Assembly (NCBI RefSeq): GCF_905220365.1
Contig: NC_061126.1
Span: 3,534,001-3,598,000, forward strand
Source of the DNA: Vanessa cardui
Lineage: Eukaryota > Arthropoda > Insecta > Lepidoptera > Nymphalidae
Reading direction: 5' to 3'
Length of the DNA stretch: 64,000 nt
The notes below the pieces were generated by a model that saw nothing but the letters and a program-made list of their open reading frames with translations, had not been told where the DNA came from and searched no databases. Below, in pieces: positions 44,323 through 56,185 of the stretch; within the stretch, counting starts at the first letter, position 1; every line of letters begins with the position of its first letter. A program made the position numbers and the translations under genes.

Positions 44323-46850
44323 ATATATATTGATGAGACATATGATATAATGAATTATTGGAAAAGAAAACACGATTGTCTTCATTGTGTTCTTATAATT
44401 CAATATACCTATACTTTCACTTTTTTTGAATATTAATAAAGATATCTTAAACCGTACATAGATTATACTCAACAGTTCGTTCTAGAGGTTTTTAGATTTC
44501 TGTAAATATAATAAACATTTTATAATATTTACAATTAAATGATGTGTAATATCGGTCAATATGAAATATAATAAAAAAATCGATCAATTAAGATTCGAAC
44601 TCATGCAATGAGGGTTTCATACAACCAGGCAGACATTGACGTAACAACATATACTTGTGCTACAAAATTGCTTGATAAATTTTAGGATTCTAGTTCAACG
44701 GATTGTACCCTAGGAATTTTGATTTCTCGATGCAAATGTATGGGAAATACGTGATAAACGGCCATCTCTATCGATTGCAAAGACTAAGATTTGATTTTTT
44801 TTACAGTTCCAATAGACCAAAGACTAAATAAAGTATTTCGTATTCGTAGTAGACAACAAAGTGATAATCTTATCTTTAGAGGGTTTGAACCCAAATAGAA
44901 AATTAAATATATAAAAAACTTCGAGATACGGACATATGAAAAATAATATTTTAAACACTTACTTAATAAATTTTAAAATGTTTTTCACACGAAAATTAGA
45001 TACATATCAGTTTTAAGTGTTATGGCCGTTTCTTTAGAGATAATAAGGAGACGCGAATTTTCACCACGATCAATATAACAAGTGTGGTCAATACCTAAAT
45101 CGCATAGTCAACTTCCATCGATTAGTTGTACCAACGACTACCTATTGTATCACTCGCTCAGAAATCCAATTTACGTAGTAATGTGACGGAACCTTCAATA
45201 GTGTTTTACTATGCACATCGATCGGCTCCACATGACATTAATATAACATTAATAAATGTCTATATTAAATAAAGACAATCTTCTAATCCTCGACTAATAA
45301 GTCTACTAAAACAATGTACATAAAAATCAAAAGATGAGGCGTGTTTCGTGGAAGATTTTGATATATAATAGTATTCAATATTAAGCTAAATGAGATTTTG
45401 ATTTACTTGTAACGCTGTAATAATTAGTTATTATAATTAGACTTAAAGCATTTTATTGCCGTGACGAAATTTGAATTTATTGAATACAAATATATATTTT
45501 GTAATTAAATCCCATTTTCGCCTTAAGATTGGAACATATACAGACAGGGTGTTATTTTTAGTTAATTTATTCCTTACTATTAAATTCAATTATTTTTTCA
45601 TAATCTTAATTTTGTTATTAAATTTTCATCAATATTAACACACGCTATGTATGGAGAAATGCTTAATAAATTGTAGGAAGATTGATTAATCAGCGACGTA
45701 ACTACACTTCTCGTTCTTGTCGAAATTGGCAACAAGGATAATTAAAGTAAGTGAAACCGGATTAACTAATAAGAATATTTTCACAGCAAATGTAATTCAC
45801 GGACACACAAGTAATGTATAGTTTTAATAACTTCCAAAGAGAATTAACAGCTACATTTGCTCAACTAAATACATTTCAGGCAGCTAAATGGTGAAATTTT
45901 AAAGCAAGACTTTGGAAAACGTCAGCGTATTCGGTTAGAGCTTTTGCCGTCATGCATTGTTTATTTAATCTGAAGCCAAAAGCGGTTTAAGCTTGGCTTG
46001 TTTATCAAAGAGTAACAAACCAGATTCGGTAAAAGTGAACCTTATATTGTTCTCTATTTAAAGGTTCTGACGTTAAAATTAACACTTTTAAGATACGGGA
46101 TATACTTGATTAGGTCATATTTTTTAATGTTGATTTATTACTTTACGTACGTGAGTTATTACTTTACTAATATTTCAAATAAGTAATATTTTTTGTTTTT
46201 ATGTAGGGTGTAATTTTTGCCCCTATTGATCCAATATTGTTTTATATCTCTGAAGAAAGTCACATTTGTGACTGAGGGTATAAATTATATTTTAATCATT
46301 TTTTAAAAACAAACAACAAATAAATGCAAAAAAAATAATAATAATTGTATAATATTATTTTTAATTTTGAGATAATAGCCGAACTCAATAGAATCAGCAA
46401 TCAAACATCGATATTTTCAAACAAGAATGTGCAAGAAAGTAAGTATTGATAGCATAAATTTAGCAAATGTCTTTAATTATAATTCGAAACCTAAACGTAA
46501 AACCTAACGTCATCAGAATGTGCAATTATAAAAAATAAAGCGCTGTTAGCTTTGTGCGACTAGGAAAATTAGAGAAGACCATAAGAATTATTATTAATCA
46601 ACCCACTATTTTAGAAATAAAAATATGAATAATTTATCTCATAATCATAATGACGGCCCGCAAACTGAGATGCTCAAAGCAAGCGTGTGATTGTATCAGC
46701 AAGGGTCGGAAACAGTGAGGCTAAATCAGTTTTGACAGTCACAAGGAAATAGATATATTCTCGCAATTAGATGGCCTTGCCAGTAATAGTTACTAGTGTA
46801 TTGTTATGTTCTACACTACTATATTAATGTCATTACGGATCAAAGAGTTA
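44323..46850. other. non-coding, one weak repeat
   Basis: Long AT-rich interval. Only 45115-45300 is notable, as a diverged relative of 28085-28320. No gene. Confidence 0.45.
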
Positions 46851-47060
46851 TCTATACTTATATATTTATATTATAAATATGAATGTAACTCTTTCTGTCT
46901 GTCAGTCGTTCTTTCCCGGCCAAACCGCTGTACCGAATTTCATGAAATTTGGTATGAAGCAAACTTGAACTCCAAGAAAGGACTTATGTTATGATTCTTT
47001 CTTGCATAACACATGACCACCAACACCCTAAAACGCGAGCAAACCGCGGGCGAATAATAG
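46851..47060 (+). mobile_element. short non-autonomous Helitron-like element
   Basis: The left end is A|TCTATACTTATATATTTA at 46851. The right end is 'gcgagcaaaccgcgggcgaa' and then ATAG|T (47057-47060), one base from the expected CTAG|T. The inside has 'ctttctgtctgtcagtcg' and 'accgaatttcatgaaatttg'. The length of 210 bp suits a mini-Helitron. Confidence 0.6.
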
Positions 47061-48317
47061 TAATATATACTTTAAAAAAATACAGAATTTGCAGGCCGAC
47101 GAGCAAATACTAAATGTGGTGTTAAGTGCTAGTTGTATTATATTACTCACCCTTTAAACCGAAAACGATGATGAAAATGATGATGAATGGGTGGTAACTA
47201 TTTGGACATGCTTCCAGACCCTACCACCAAATAAGTAACTATTATATTGTCTTTAAAAATAAAATCTTTACAATAATTAAAGAAACTGGATGTGAAATGA
47301 TGTATCAAGTAGATAGGCAACATTTTCAAACTACCTACAAGAATAAATGTTTATAGCGATTGAGTTTTCAAAAATATACTATGTAAAGAAGCGATAAGAT
47401 GTTGCAGATTGAAAAATTTACATCACGTATCCAATATCTTGCGTAGGAAGCTGTATTTTTCGGTTCATAAATTCTATTCCTCGTAAGTAGTACACTCGGC
47501 TCCGTGTCAGATTGTCGACAGCATACATTATGCAAGACTTGATATACCGGCTGGATTCATGATAATACTTGTAATGTCTTCGAATCATTTTATAAGGTAA
47601 CAAATAATTTGTAAAACCTTTTTACTAACCCTTTGATTACTTTCGGAGTGGCTCATAGTTCTTAAGATTTAAATTTGGAAATAAGCCCAATTTTCAAGTG
47701 CAAAAATTTATTCCATGTTTGAAAAGAGTTAAGGAATCTTGCGCGCGTGCTTGTGTGTGTGTATGTGTATGTGTGTGCGCACTTGAGATTAAAATACGAT
47801 ATCATATATGATGATTAAATTAAAATTAAATTTCCTATAGAAAAAGTATCTTAAATTATGAATTCGATAGACATGTAAACAGATAAAACTTTGATAGAAT
47901 TACTTATCATGTTTAAATTACCAATTCCGACCAAGGATGTCGTCTGCCTGAAATTTGTATAATCATCAACACCGTTATTGGGTTATTTGTAATCGACTAC
48001 TGGTCTGAGTATTTCGCACGTACAGAATTATAATTTTCAATGTCACCGGGATGGACTTAAACTATGCTGAATTTGTATCAAATTTAAATAACAATGATGA
48101 AGCGCTCATGAATATTCAGCCACATTTATTTTCCCGTTATTAAGGTTTTATTATTTGATTATGAAATTTATTTTAGCCTTTGTTAATTTTAGTGTATTCG
48201 AAAGTAGATAATAATTATTATAATTTAAGTTAATATAAAAATGTAAATATTGTAATAACTTATGGTTGCTTGACATAATTTAGTACTGTATATAAATAAC
48301 GATGAAGTGAAGCGTGA
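47061..48317. other. non-coding, repeat scraps
   Basis: 47095-47235 is a scrambled scrap of the interspersed repeat at 38776 ('ggccgacgagcaaat', 'ccctaccaccaaataa'). 47748-47782 is a short GT-rich simple repeat. Otherwise AT-rich. Confidence 0.45.
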
Positions 48318-48624
48318 GAGTCGAGATGGCCCAGTGGTTAGAACGCGTGCATCTTAACCGATGATTGCGGGTTCAAACCCAGGTAAGCACTGCTGATTCA
48401 TGTGCTTAATTTGTCGATGTAATTCATCTCGTGCTCAGCAGTGAAGGAAAACATCGTGAGTAAACCTGCATGTGACAAATTTCATAGAAATTCTGCCACA
48501 TGTGTATTCCACCAACCAGCATTGGAACAGCGAGGTGGAATATGTTTCAAACCTTCTCCTCAAAGGGAGAGGAGGCCTTTAGCCCAGCAGTGGGAATTTA
48601 CAGGCTATTGTTGTTGTTGTTGTT
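48318..48624 (+). mobile_element. tRNA-derived SINE, main family (near consensus)
   Basis: The cleanest plus-strand copy: head 'gatggcccagtggttagaac', then 'cgatgattgcgggttcaaac', all body blocks, and a 'ttgttgttgttgttg' tail. Close to what I infer as the consensus from the copies in this window. Confidence 0.88.
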
Positions 48625-48689
48625 TGAAGTGAAGCGTTACATATTATGAGGTGTGATAAATCTCCAAATTTTCCATTTCAGTGGAACAT

Positions 48690-48985
48690 AAGCCGAGATG
48701 ATACAGAAGTTAGAACGCACATTCTAACTGGAGATTACGGGTTCAAACTCTTAAAAATACTAGTGAATATTTATGCTTTCATTTTTATGTTTTTATAAGA
48801 CATTTTGTATTCGACGGCGAAGGAAACCACTCTGTGGGAACTTGCATGTAATTTATTTCAATAAAAGTCTGCCACATGCGTTAACACTAACCCGACTTGG
48901 AGCAGTGCGATAGATTATCTAACCCTTCTCGAAGAAAGAAGAGACTTTAGCCCAACTGTGGGACAATTAGAGGCCGGTTACCTTA
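48690..48985 (+). mobile_element. tRNA-derived SINE, main family (old, diverged)
   Basis: The head 'agccgagatgatacagaagt' and B box 'acgggttcaaact' are still visible, with body 'ggcgaaggaaaccac', 'gtctgccacatgcg' and 'ctttagcccaactgtgggac'. The high divergence shows the family has been active over a long time. Confidence 0.75.
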
Positions 48986-49637
48986 CTTAACTTTTTTTAC
49001 TTTTACATTATAGGTATACTTCGATTAAAATGCATTCCTTAGAAATAAAGTTAGTCATGAAGTATGTTCTTGCTATTGTTACTGATATTCGGCAAGAAGT
49101 GGCAAAACATAAAGATCATAATACAAAAAACGGACGTTTTCATACTTAAAAACGTTCTTATCACAACTGCAAGGTAATTTTAGTAATACAAATCGTATGT
49201 ATTAAAAAAATGCTTAACGATAATATCGAGTATTGCTTCCTTACATAACAGGTTACAATCTAGGTATTACCTGTTCTTAAATAAAAAGGTGTTATTTTTA
49301 GTAAAGATATCATTGTAACATAAACTTACGAAACATTAAAGTAATATCTAAATGTTGCATTTATATTTTCTTAAAATATCATGGGAGAAAAGATCCAACA
49401 GTGTAATTACCTACAAGGAACACTCTCGGGTATATTCTGCATAGAGTTCGGATAATTACACCAATATTAACGTTACAGCAAACATTGTATGTTGGATTTG
49501 CTTGTTAATTGTGGAATTTTGTTACATTTGGGTAATTTAGGTGTTATGAAATATTATGAAATATTGATACTATGATGAGGTGTTTGTTCATATAATATAG
49601 ACGAATCAAACTTTGTAAATGATTACACTAGTACCTA
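48986..49637. other. non-coding, nothing recognised
   Basis: AT-rich spacer with no supported feature. Confidence 0.5.
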
Positions 49638-49800
49638 AAAAGTAACAGCCCGTAAATTTTCCACTGCTGGGCTAAGGCCTCTTTTCCCTTTAAGGTGAGG
49701 GTGGTGCTTGCCTGGATTTGAACGCGAAATCATCGGTTAAGATTCACGCGTTCTAACCACTGGGCCATCTCAGCTCTCTAACCACTGTGTCATCTCAGCT
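49638..49800 (-). mobile_element. tRNA-derived SINE, main family, body deleted, head duplicated
   Basis: The tail 'agtaacagcccgtaaatttt' and 'ctgctgggctaaggcctctt' run straight into the tRNA-like head ('cttgcctggatttgaacgcg'). The outer edge of the head is repeated ('ctaaccactgggccatctca', then 'ctaaccactgtgtcatctca'). Confidence 0.78.
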
Positions 49801-50516
49801 AATACTATTGTGTGATACTTACACCTATTTTATTGACTTTATTGACCTACAAAATTGACCAGTTGAAATAAATAGCAGACTCAGTGTCTGAAGACCTACT
49901 AATCGACCAAAAGTTGTAATTAGCAGTGAACCAGTTGCAAGTTTTATTTAAACTCCGAAAATGTTTTCGCAAATAATGATGTTGGTTTAGTGCATGTCTT
50001 TCTGATATTTTTAGAAACATATAATTTCGAATTTAAACGAAAAATGAATTATAGAGGATATGTAAGCGAAGACACCGAGCGAGAATGAAATGGCCAAAGG
50101 TGAATGAATACCTTTGGCCGTTTTATTTTACTTCGTTGAACTTAGTATAGATATTATATAACAATAATTTGAATGTTGTCATTATGAAATGATCATAATG
50201 TACTCATATCTCATCAGTATCACTTCATTTTTACATATATATGATAACTAAACAACAAAACGGATTTTCATACAATTTCCAGCAATGGACGAAGTGATTT
50301 CGGTAAAAGACGTAACGCATTTTTGCAAAAGTTCGAAATAAATTATGCCGACTGGGAGTTCCATTGGCATGTGCTACGTAAATCAATTGAGTTATATGTA
50401 TTATCGACTATGGTGTAAATGTTATATGTATCACCCTTATTCCACCCATGCGAAGTTGAGTCGGAACCTAATAATCAATAATTGAAATCACCCACCATTA
50501 TAGAACTGGTGGTATA
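49801..50516. other. non-coding, one hairpin
   Basis: AT-rich. At 50092-50119 the arms GGCCAAAGGT and ACCTTTGGCC enclose the 8-base loop gaatgaat, with partial pairing continuing outside. Otherwise nothing. Confidence 0.5.
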
Positions 50517-50615
50517 AAGTAACAGCCTGTAAATTTCCCACTGCTAGGCTGATGGCCTCCTCTCACATTAAAGAGAGGGCTTGAAACATATTTCACCACC
50601 ACGTGGTAGAATTTC
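50517..50615 (-). mobile_element. tRNA-derived SINE, main family, tail end only
   Basis: 'aaagtaacagcctgtaaatt', 'ctgctaggctgatggcctcc' and 'gagagggcttgaaacatatt' are the 3' part of the SINE on the minus strand. It stops at the LINE remnant, with the tRNA head missing. Confidence 0.7.
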
Positions 50616-50624
50616 TTTAGTTAG

Positions 50625-51805
50625 ACTTAGCAGAAGAAACAATGTGGGTGATAGAACGCAGCCTTGTGGAACACCAACATTGACGAAATTTAAATTAAAA
50701 TGCATGTTCATGCTCTGACTTAAATTAAATTTAAGTCAGAGCATGCACCGTCGACAACGACCTTGATGCTCCGATCTGCCAAAAAGCTGGTAATCCAATT
50801 GCATAATTTCCCATAAAGATAAGCCCATAGGAAGGAAGCTTCGAAAGAAGCGCTTTGTGCCACACGCGATCGAAGGCCTTCGCTATGTCCAAGCTGGCTG
50901 CTAATGCTACCAACTGCTTCAGCCCATCTATGAGTAAGGTAAACTAGAACATCACCGGCCGACCGACCCCGACGGAAACCGTACTGGCGGTCACTAATCA
51001 GCTGGTTCTCCTCTAGGTACCGCAGGAGCTGGCAGTTTATAAGGGACTCCATTCTCTTGGAGAGCAAGGAGGTGATGGCTATAGGCCTATAATTGGACAG
51101 ATCTGAGCGGTTGCCTTTTTTAGGGATCGGATGCACCAAAGCTGTCTTCCAGGAGATCGGGACGACGCGTTAAGACCGGTGTCAACTCGGGAGCACATGT
51201 CCGTAGCACTATTGGAGGGATGCCATTGGGTCCACTCGACTTGTGAATGTCCAAGGAAAAAAGTGCTTTCCGAACTGCTCTTTGTCGAAATTTAACCTCC
51301 GGCATCGTCGTATCACACCGCGGGATTGATGGTGGTGACTTTCATTGGTCATCCAAAGTCGAGTTCGACTCGAAGAGAGAGCCTAAAAGATCGGCCTGCT
51401 CCTTCGCGGTATGGGCCAATGACTCACCGTCCCTGTGCAGAGCTGGAAAGGAAGGCTGACAGAAATTCCCTAGGACAGCCTTAGCGAGAGACCAGAACGC
51501 ACGTGTTCCTGAAGGGAAGCGCACCAGTCTCTCGCCAATTCTGCCAATGTACTTCGACTTCGCCTGAGAAATCACGTTTTTGAAGGACCTAGAAGCAGAG
51601 TTATATTCTCTTCTGAATGTGCTGGTGTTTGCATCACGAGACGCCGATGCATTAGCCCAGTCTTGGTAGCGTTCCCATTTTCGGCGTGAAGCCGTTTTAC
51701 AGAAATGACCAAACCAGGGCTGGGACTTGCCACCAATGGGCACCGCAGAATATGGAATGAAAAGTAAGTGTTTAGTGGGATAAATATGAGTTGTTGTAAT
51801 TTTAT
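50625..51805 (-). pseudogene. decayed jockey-superfamily LINE, part of ORF2
   Basis: Minus-strand fragments in several frames, in order: FIPYSAVPIGGKSQPWFG, SASRSFKNVISQAKSKYIGR, RAFWSLAKAVLG (51780-51342); KALFSLDIHKSSGPNGIPP (about 51270-51210); PIPKKGNRSDLSNYRPIAIT, SKRMESLINCQLLRYLEENQ, DRQYGFRRGRSAGDVLVYLT (51140-50930); SLDIAKAFDRVWHKALLSKL (RT motif A with catalytic Asp, about 50900-50840); and VGVPQGCVLSPTLFLL (about 50690-50640). The catalytic YADD region is absent, so the 3' end is lost next to the SINE scrap. At least four frameshifts, plus an inverted duplication at 50709-50745, make it dead. It is the host sequence into which, or beside which, the PLE array inserted. Confidence 0.82.
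50709..50745. other. 37-bp perfect palindrome inside the LINE remnant
   Basis: catgctctgacttaaatt (50709-50726), a central A, then its exact complement to 50745. It lies where LINE text SDLN should continue to GVPQG and looks like a local foldback duplication that damaged the frame. Confidence 0.85.
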
Positions 51806-51822
51806 AACTACTGGAATAATTT

Positions 51823-51999
51823 TGTCTTAAATTTTCGCGATTATTACACATTTAAATAAAACTAATTATAACGGATGAATCGCGTATATTAATTATTTTT
51901 AAACATCCCGACGTTTCGAGCACTTTGCAGTGTTCGTGGTCACGGGTAGACTAAGATGACATTCGTCTATTTGAAGAACAAAGGAAATATTATTAACAA
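51823..51999 (-). other. PLE terminal region (pseudo-LTR), left outer end
   Basis: 3' untranslated end of unit A on the minus strand, with the conserved blocks acccgtgaccacgaac, gtgctcgaaacgtcggga and aataattaatatacgcgatt. It then continues through 'ttttatttaaatgtgtaata' into the first bases of another unit before stopping at the target duplication. In the tandem copies this same region lies directly upstream of the reading frame, so it presumably holds promoter and RNA-end signals. Confidence 0.8.
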
Positions 52000-54461
52000 C
52001 TACCGCCAACGATTTCTCAATTGATATCTTGAGTAACGTTCCGGTTGCACGCAGAAGGCACTAACTGTATCTTTAGGTCTTGCAGTCTGTTGGATTTGGG
52101 ATTTCAAATTTTTAATAAGTGGATCCCAGGTGTTAGAAAGTCTCCAACCATCTTCTCTATTGAAGTTCGGATGTTTTTGAATTTCAATAGCCTCGCGTAT
52201 CATTCTAGGAATGAATCTGTGTTCTCTAGCGAGGATCTGTGGTTTATCAAATCGGATAAAATGGTTAGGTTTATCCAGAGCATGTTCACAGACTGCAGAC
52301 TTAGAAGAACGCCTATTTTTGACATCTCCTATATGTTCCTTGACCCTGGTACCGATACTTCTCTTTGTTTGGCCTATGTAAGATAAACCACACTCACATT
52401 CGAGTTTATATACTCCTGCAGTTTGTAAGGGAATATTACTCTTGATAGGTCTCAAGAACTGGCTCACTTTCTTATGAGGCTTGTACACGGTTTTAATTGA
52501 AGCTCGCTTCAAGATGTTGCCAATCCTGTCTGTAACTCCCTTCACATATGGTAGAAATGCAGGTTGTCGCTCAACTGTGGGTGGCTTGATACGGCTTCTA
52601 CGATGCTGGCGAGGCACGGGCAGCTTGTTCTGGTGGAGTGCAAGCTTGACCTGACGTAGCTCGTCCTCTAGGTGTTCAGCATCGCAGAGATGGTGGGCTC
52701 TCTGAAACAAAGATTTGCCAACGGTAGCTAACTGGCTAGGGTGGTGGTGCGAGTCACCATTGAGGTATTTGTTGGTGTGTGTGGGTTTCCTATAAACTGT
52801 GTGACTTAATGTATTGTCAGGAATCCTGACAATAAGGATGTCAAGGAAAGCTAAAGAATTATTTGCCTCTAATTCCATAGTAAATTGAATGTTTTTGTTT
52901 ATAGAATTAAGATGTACTAAAAATGCAGATGTCAGATCACTAGGTAATATTGTGAAAGTGTCATCTACGTACCGTTTGTAAAACCTAGGTGTTATAGGTC
53001 CGGAGCGAAGAGCCCTCTCCTCCAGGTCTTCCATGAACAAATCGGCGACCACGGGGGATACTGGAGAACCCATGGCTACCCCGTCAACTTGTACATAGAA
53101 TTCATCATTCCACAATAAATAACCAGATGTGAGGCAGTGATGTAACAGCTCTGCATATTCAATAGGCATGTTGTGTGTCTGTAGCTTCCTCTTGACAATT
53201 TCGATGCAGTCTTGTATGGGTAAGCAGGTAAACAATGACTGGACATCAAAACTAACCATTGTCTCGTTGTTGGTTAATTTAAGGTCTTTGATTTCACCAA
53301 CAAACTGGTAAGAATCCTTGACATACGCCGCAGTGTGTCCTCGGAGGGGTGATAATGTCCTTGCTATGTGTTGAGCCAATCTATATGTTGGTGTATCGAT
53401 TTGGCTTACAATAGGACGCAGCGGAGCACCAGTTTTTTGGATCTTAGGTAACCCATACAGTTTTGGAGGCTTTGCACATGTAGGCACGAGTGATTTTTTA
53501 TCCAGATTTAGTTTCTCTTGGTGTTTTGATATTAATGCGGATGTCTTTTTAAGAATGTTATTAGTGGGGTCTTTATTTACTTTTTTATAAGTTTTTACAT
53601 CCGATAAAATCGCGGAAATTTTCTGGTTATAATCACACGTATCCATCACAACGGTCGCGTTTCCCTTATCTGCTCGGAGGACTGTAATGTCTTTATTGTT
53701 GCGTAAGTTCTTCAGTGCAATAGATTCATCACGAGTAAGGTTTCTTTTCGGTGGCCGGCTTCGACGTAAAACACTCGAAATGTCCTGTCGAATAGCTTCC
53801 GAGTCTTCCTTTGTGATGTTATTTTTGAAAAGACACTCCTCCACATTGCAAATAATGTCTTCAAACGGTATTTTGGATGGAGCCGGTGCAAAATTTAGGC
53901 CTTTGTTTAACACCGCAATAGTCGATTCATCTAAACTTTTTTTGACAGATTGACAAGTGACGTACGCGCAGGTTTTTGAATTTCCCTGGTGTTGCCATTA
54001 TTGAAATTTTTATAATTTGATTTTACTCCGCTGAGTTTTTCGAACTTTTTTATTTGTTTTAATTTTAAGTTATTATATTTTGTAGCGGCTCGTTTATTAG
54101 TAAAATCGCAGCATTTTTGCCAATCTGTTTTAGATAATCGTGACTCGAGTTCTTTACTGAGGTTGTCAATTTGATCCGTTAACCGTCGCGCGTCAAATCG
54201 ATGTTCTCGGATGAGTTGCAACAATAATTTCTTACTTGCCTGATTGAGTATTTTATCACCATGCTTTATGTCCTTCTTAGGTGCGATCCTTACACAAACC
54301 GGAATAAGATTATTGTCACGGCATCTTTTCAGGAAGTTCATGGACGTTACGTATCGGGCATGTTTGACTTTTAGGTACTCCAACCGGCGAATTTGATTTG
54401 ATGTTTCCAGTCCGTACTGGTTCACATAATGTTGTCTTAAATTTTCGCGATTATTACACAT
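52000..54461 (-). pseudogene. PLE unit A: full-length RT/GIY-YIG protein with one frameshift
   Basis: Same protein as unit D, but one G is missing near 53943. The text breaks from LVNLSK into a short wrong tail, while the remaining 637 codons continue in the next frame to the usual end RYSRYQLRNRWR. Another private change is Ile for Asn in LIVRIPDN. The catalytic YVDD and the GIY-YIG motifs are intact. It differs from D at only a handful of positions, so the lesion is recent or a sequencing slip in a T-run (seven T on the plus strand). The unit B tail (54462-54609) directly precedes the ATG. Confidence 0.92.
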
Positions 54462-56162
54462 TTAAATAAAACTAATTATAACGGATGAATCGCGTATATT
54501 AATTATTTTTAAACATCCCGACGTTTCGAGCACTTTGCAGTGTTCGTGGTCACGGGTAGACTAAGATGACATTCGTCTATTTGAAGAACAAAGGAAATAT
54601 TATTAACAACTACCGCCAACGATTTCTCAATTGATATCTTGAGTAACGTTCCGGTTGCACGCAGAAGGCACTAACTGTATCTTTAGGTCTTGCAGTCTGT
54701 TGGATTTGGGATTTCAAATTTTTAATAAGTGGATCCCAGGTGTTAGAAAGTCTCCAACCATCTTCTCTATTGAAGTTCGGATGTTTTTGAATTTCAATAG
54801 CCTCGCGTATCATTCTAGGAATGAATCTGTGTTCTCTAGCGAGGATCTGTGGTTTATCAAATCGGATAAAATGGTTAGGTTTATCCAGAGCATGTTCACA
54901 GACTGCAGACTTAGAAGAACGCCTATTTTTGACATCTCCTATATGTTCCTTGACCCTGGTACCGATACTTCTCTTTGTTTGGCCTATGTAAGATAAACCA
55001 CACTCACATTCGAGTTTATATACTCCTGCAGTTTGTAAGGGAATATTACTCTTGATAGGTCTCAAGAACTGGCTCACTTTCTTATGAGGCTTGTACACGG
55101 TTTTAATTGAAGCTCGCTTCAAGATGTTGCCAATCCTGTCTGTAACTCCCTTCACATATGGTAGAAATGCAGGTTGTCGCTCAACTGTGGGTGGCTTGAT
55201 ACGGCTTCTACGATGCTGGCGAGGCACGGGCAGCTTGTTCTGGTGGAGTGCAAGCTTGACCTGACGTAGCTCGTCCTCTAGGTGTTCAGCATCGCAGAGA
55301 TGGTGGGCTCTCTGAAACAAAGATTTGCCAACGGTAGCTAACTGGCTAGGGTGGTGGTGCGAGTCACCATTGAGGTATTTGTTGGTGTGTGTGGGTTTCC
55401 TATAAACTGTGTGACTTAATGTATTGTCAGGATTCCTGACAATAAGGATGTCAAGGAAAGCTAAAGAATTATTTGCCTCTAATTCCATAGTAAATTGAAT
55501 GTTTTTGTTTATAGAATTAAGATGTACTAAAAATGCAGATGTCAGATCACTAGGTAATATTGTGAAAGTGTCATCTACGTACCGTTTGTAAAACCTAGGT
55601 GTTATAGGTCCGGAGCGAAGAGCCCTCTCCTCCAGGTCTTCCATGAACAAATCGGCGACCACGGGGGATACTGGAGAACCCATGGCTACCCCGTCAACTT
55701 GTACATAGAATTCATCATTCCACAATAAATAACCAGATGTGAGGCAGTGATGTAACAGCTCTGCATATTCAATAGGCATGTTGTGTGTCTGTAGCTTCCT
55801 CTTGACAATTTCGATGCAGTCTTGTATGGGTAAGCAGGTAAACAATGACTGGACATCAAAACTAACCATTGTCTCGTTGTTGGTTAATTTAAGGTCTTTG
55901 ATTTCACCAACAAACTGGTAAGAATCCTTGACATACGCCGCAGTGTGTCCTCGGAGGGGTGATAATGTCCTTGCTATGTGTTGAGCCAATCTATATGTTG
56001 GTGTATCGATTTGGCTTACAATAGGACGCAGCGGAGCACCAGTTTTTTGGATCTTAGGTAACCCATACAGTTTTGGAGGCTTTGCACATGTAGGCACGAG
56101 TGATTTTTTATCCAGATTTAGTTTCTCTTGGTGTTTTGATATTAATGCGGATGTCTTTTTAA
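54462..56162 (-). mobile_element. PLE unit B: 5'-truncated copy, frame open
   Basis: The minus-strand unit keeps the RT from the codons for KKTSALISKHQEKLN onward, the GIY-YIG endonuclease, the stop (54610) and the tail (54609-54462). The tail doubles as the leader of unit A. The 5' third (about 310 codons) is missing, cut at the inversion centre. The reading frame has no lesion but no proper start; the apparent start near 56184 reads into the opposite arm. Confidence 0.9.
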
Positions 56163-56185
56163 ATAAAGACCCCACTAATAACATT
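56140..56185. other. inversion centre of the PLE palindrome
   Basis: Minus-strand unit B ends '...gatgtctttttaa' and plus-strand unit C begins 'taaataaagaccccac', overlapping by three bases. C reaches about 27 bp further towards the element 5' end than B. The two 5' truncation points are therefore nearly the same place in the element, which makes the centre an almost perfect palindrome with a 28-base spacer. Confidence 0.85.

Noticed and set aside
48325..48385. Possible tRNA gene on the plus strand
   Set aside because: It is the head of the main SINE family, present in many copies with the same downstream body.
52045..52386. 113-codon open frame opposite the PLE endonuclease, present in all four units
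   Set aside because: It is the antisense shadow of the GIY-YIG coding region; its conservation follows from the sense protein.
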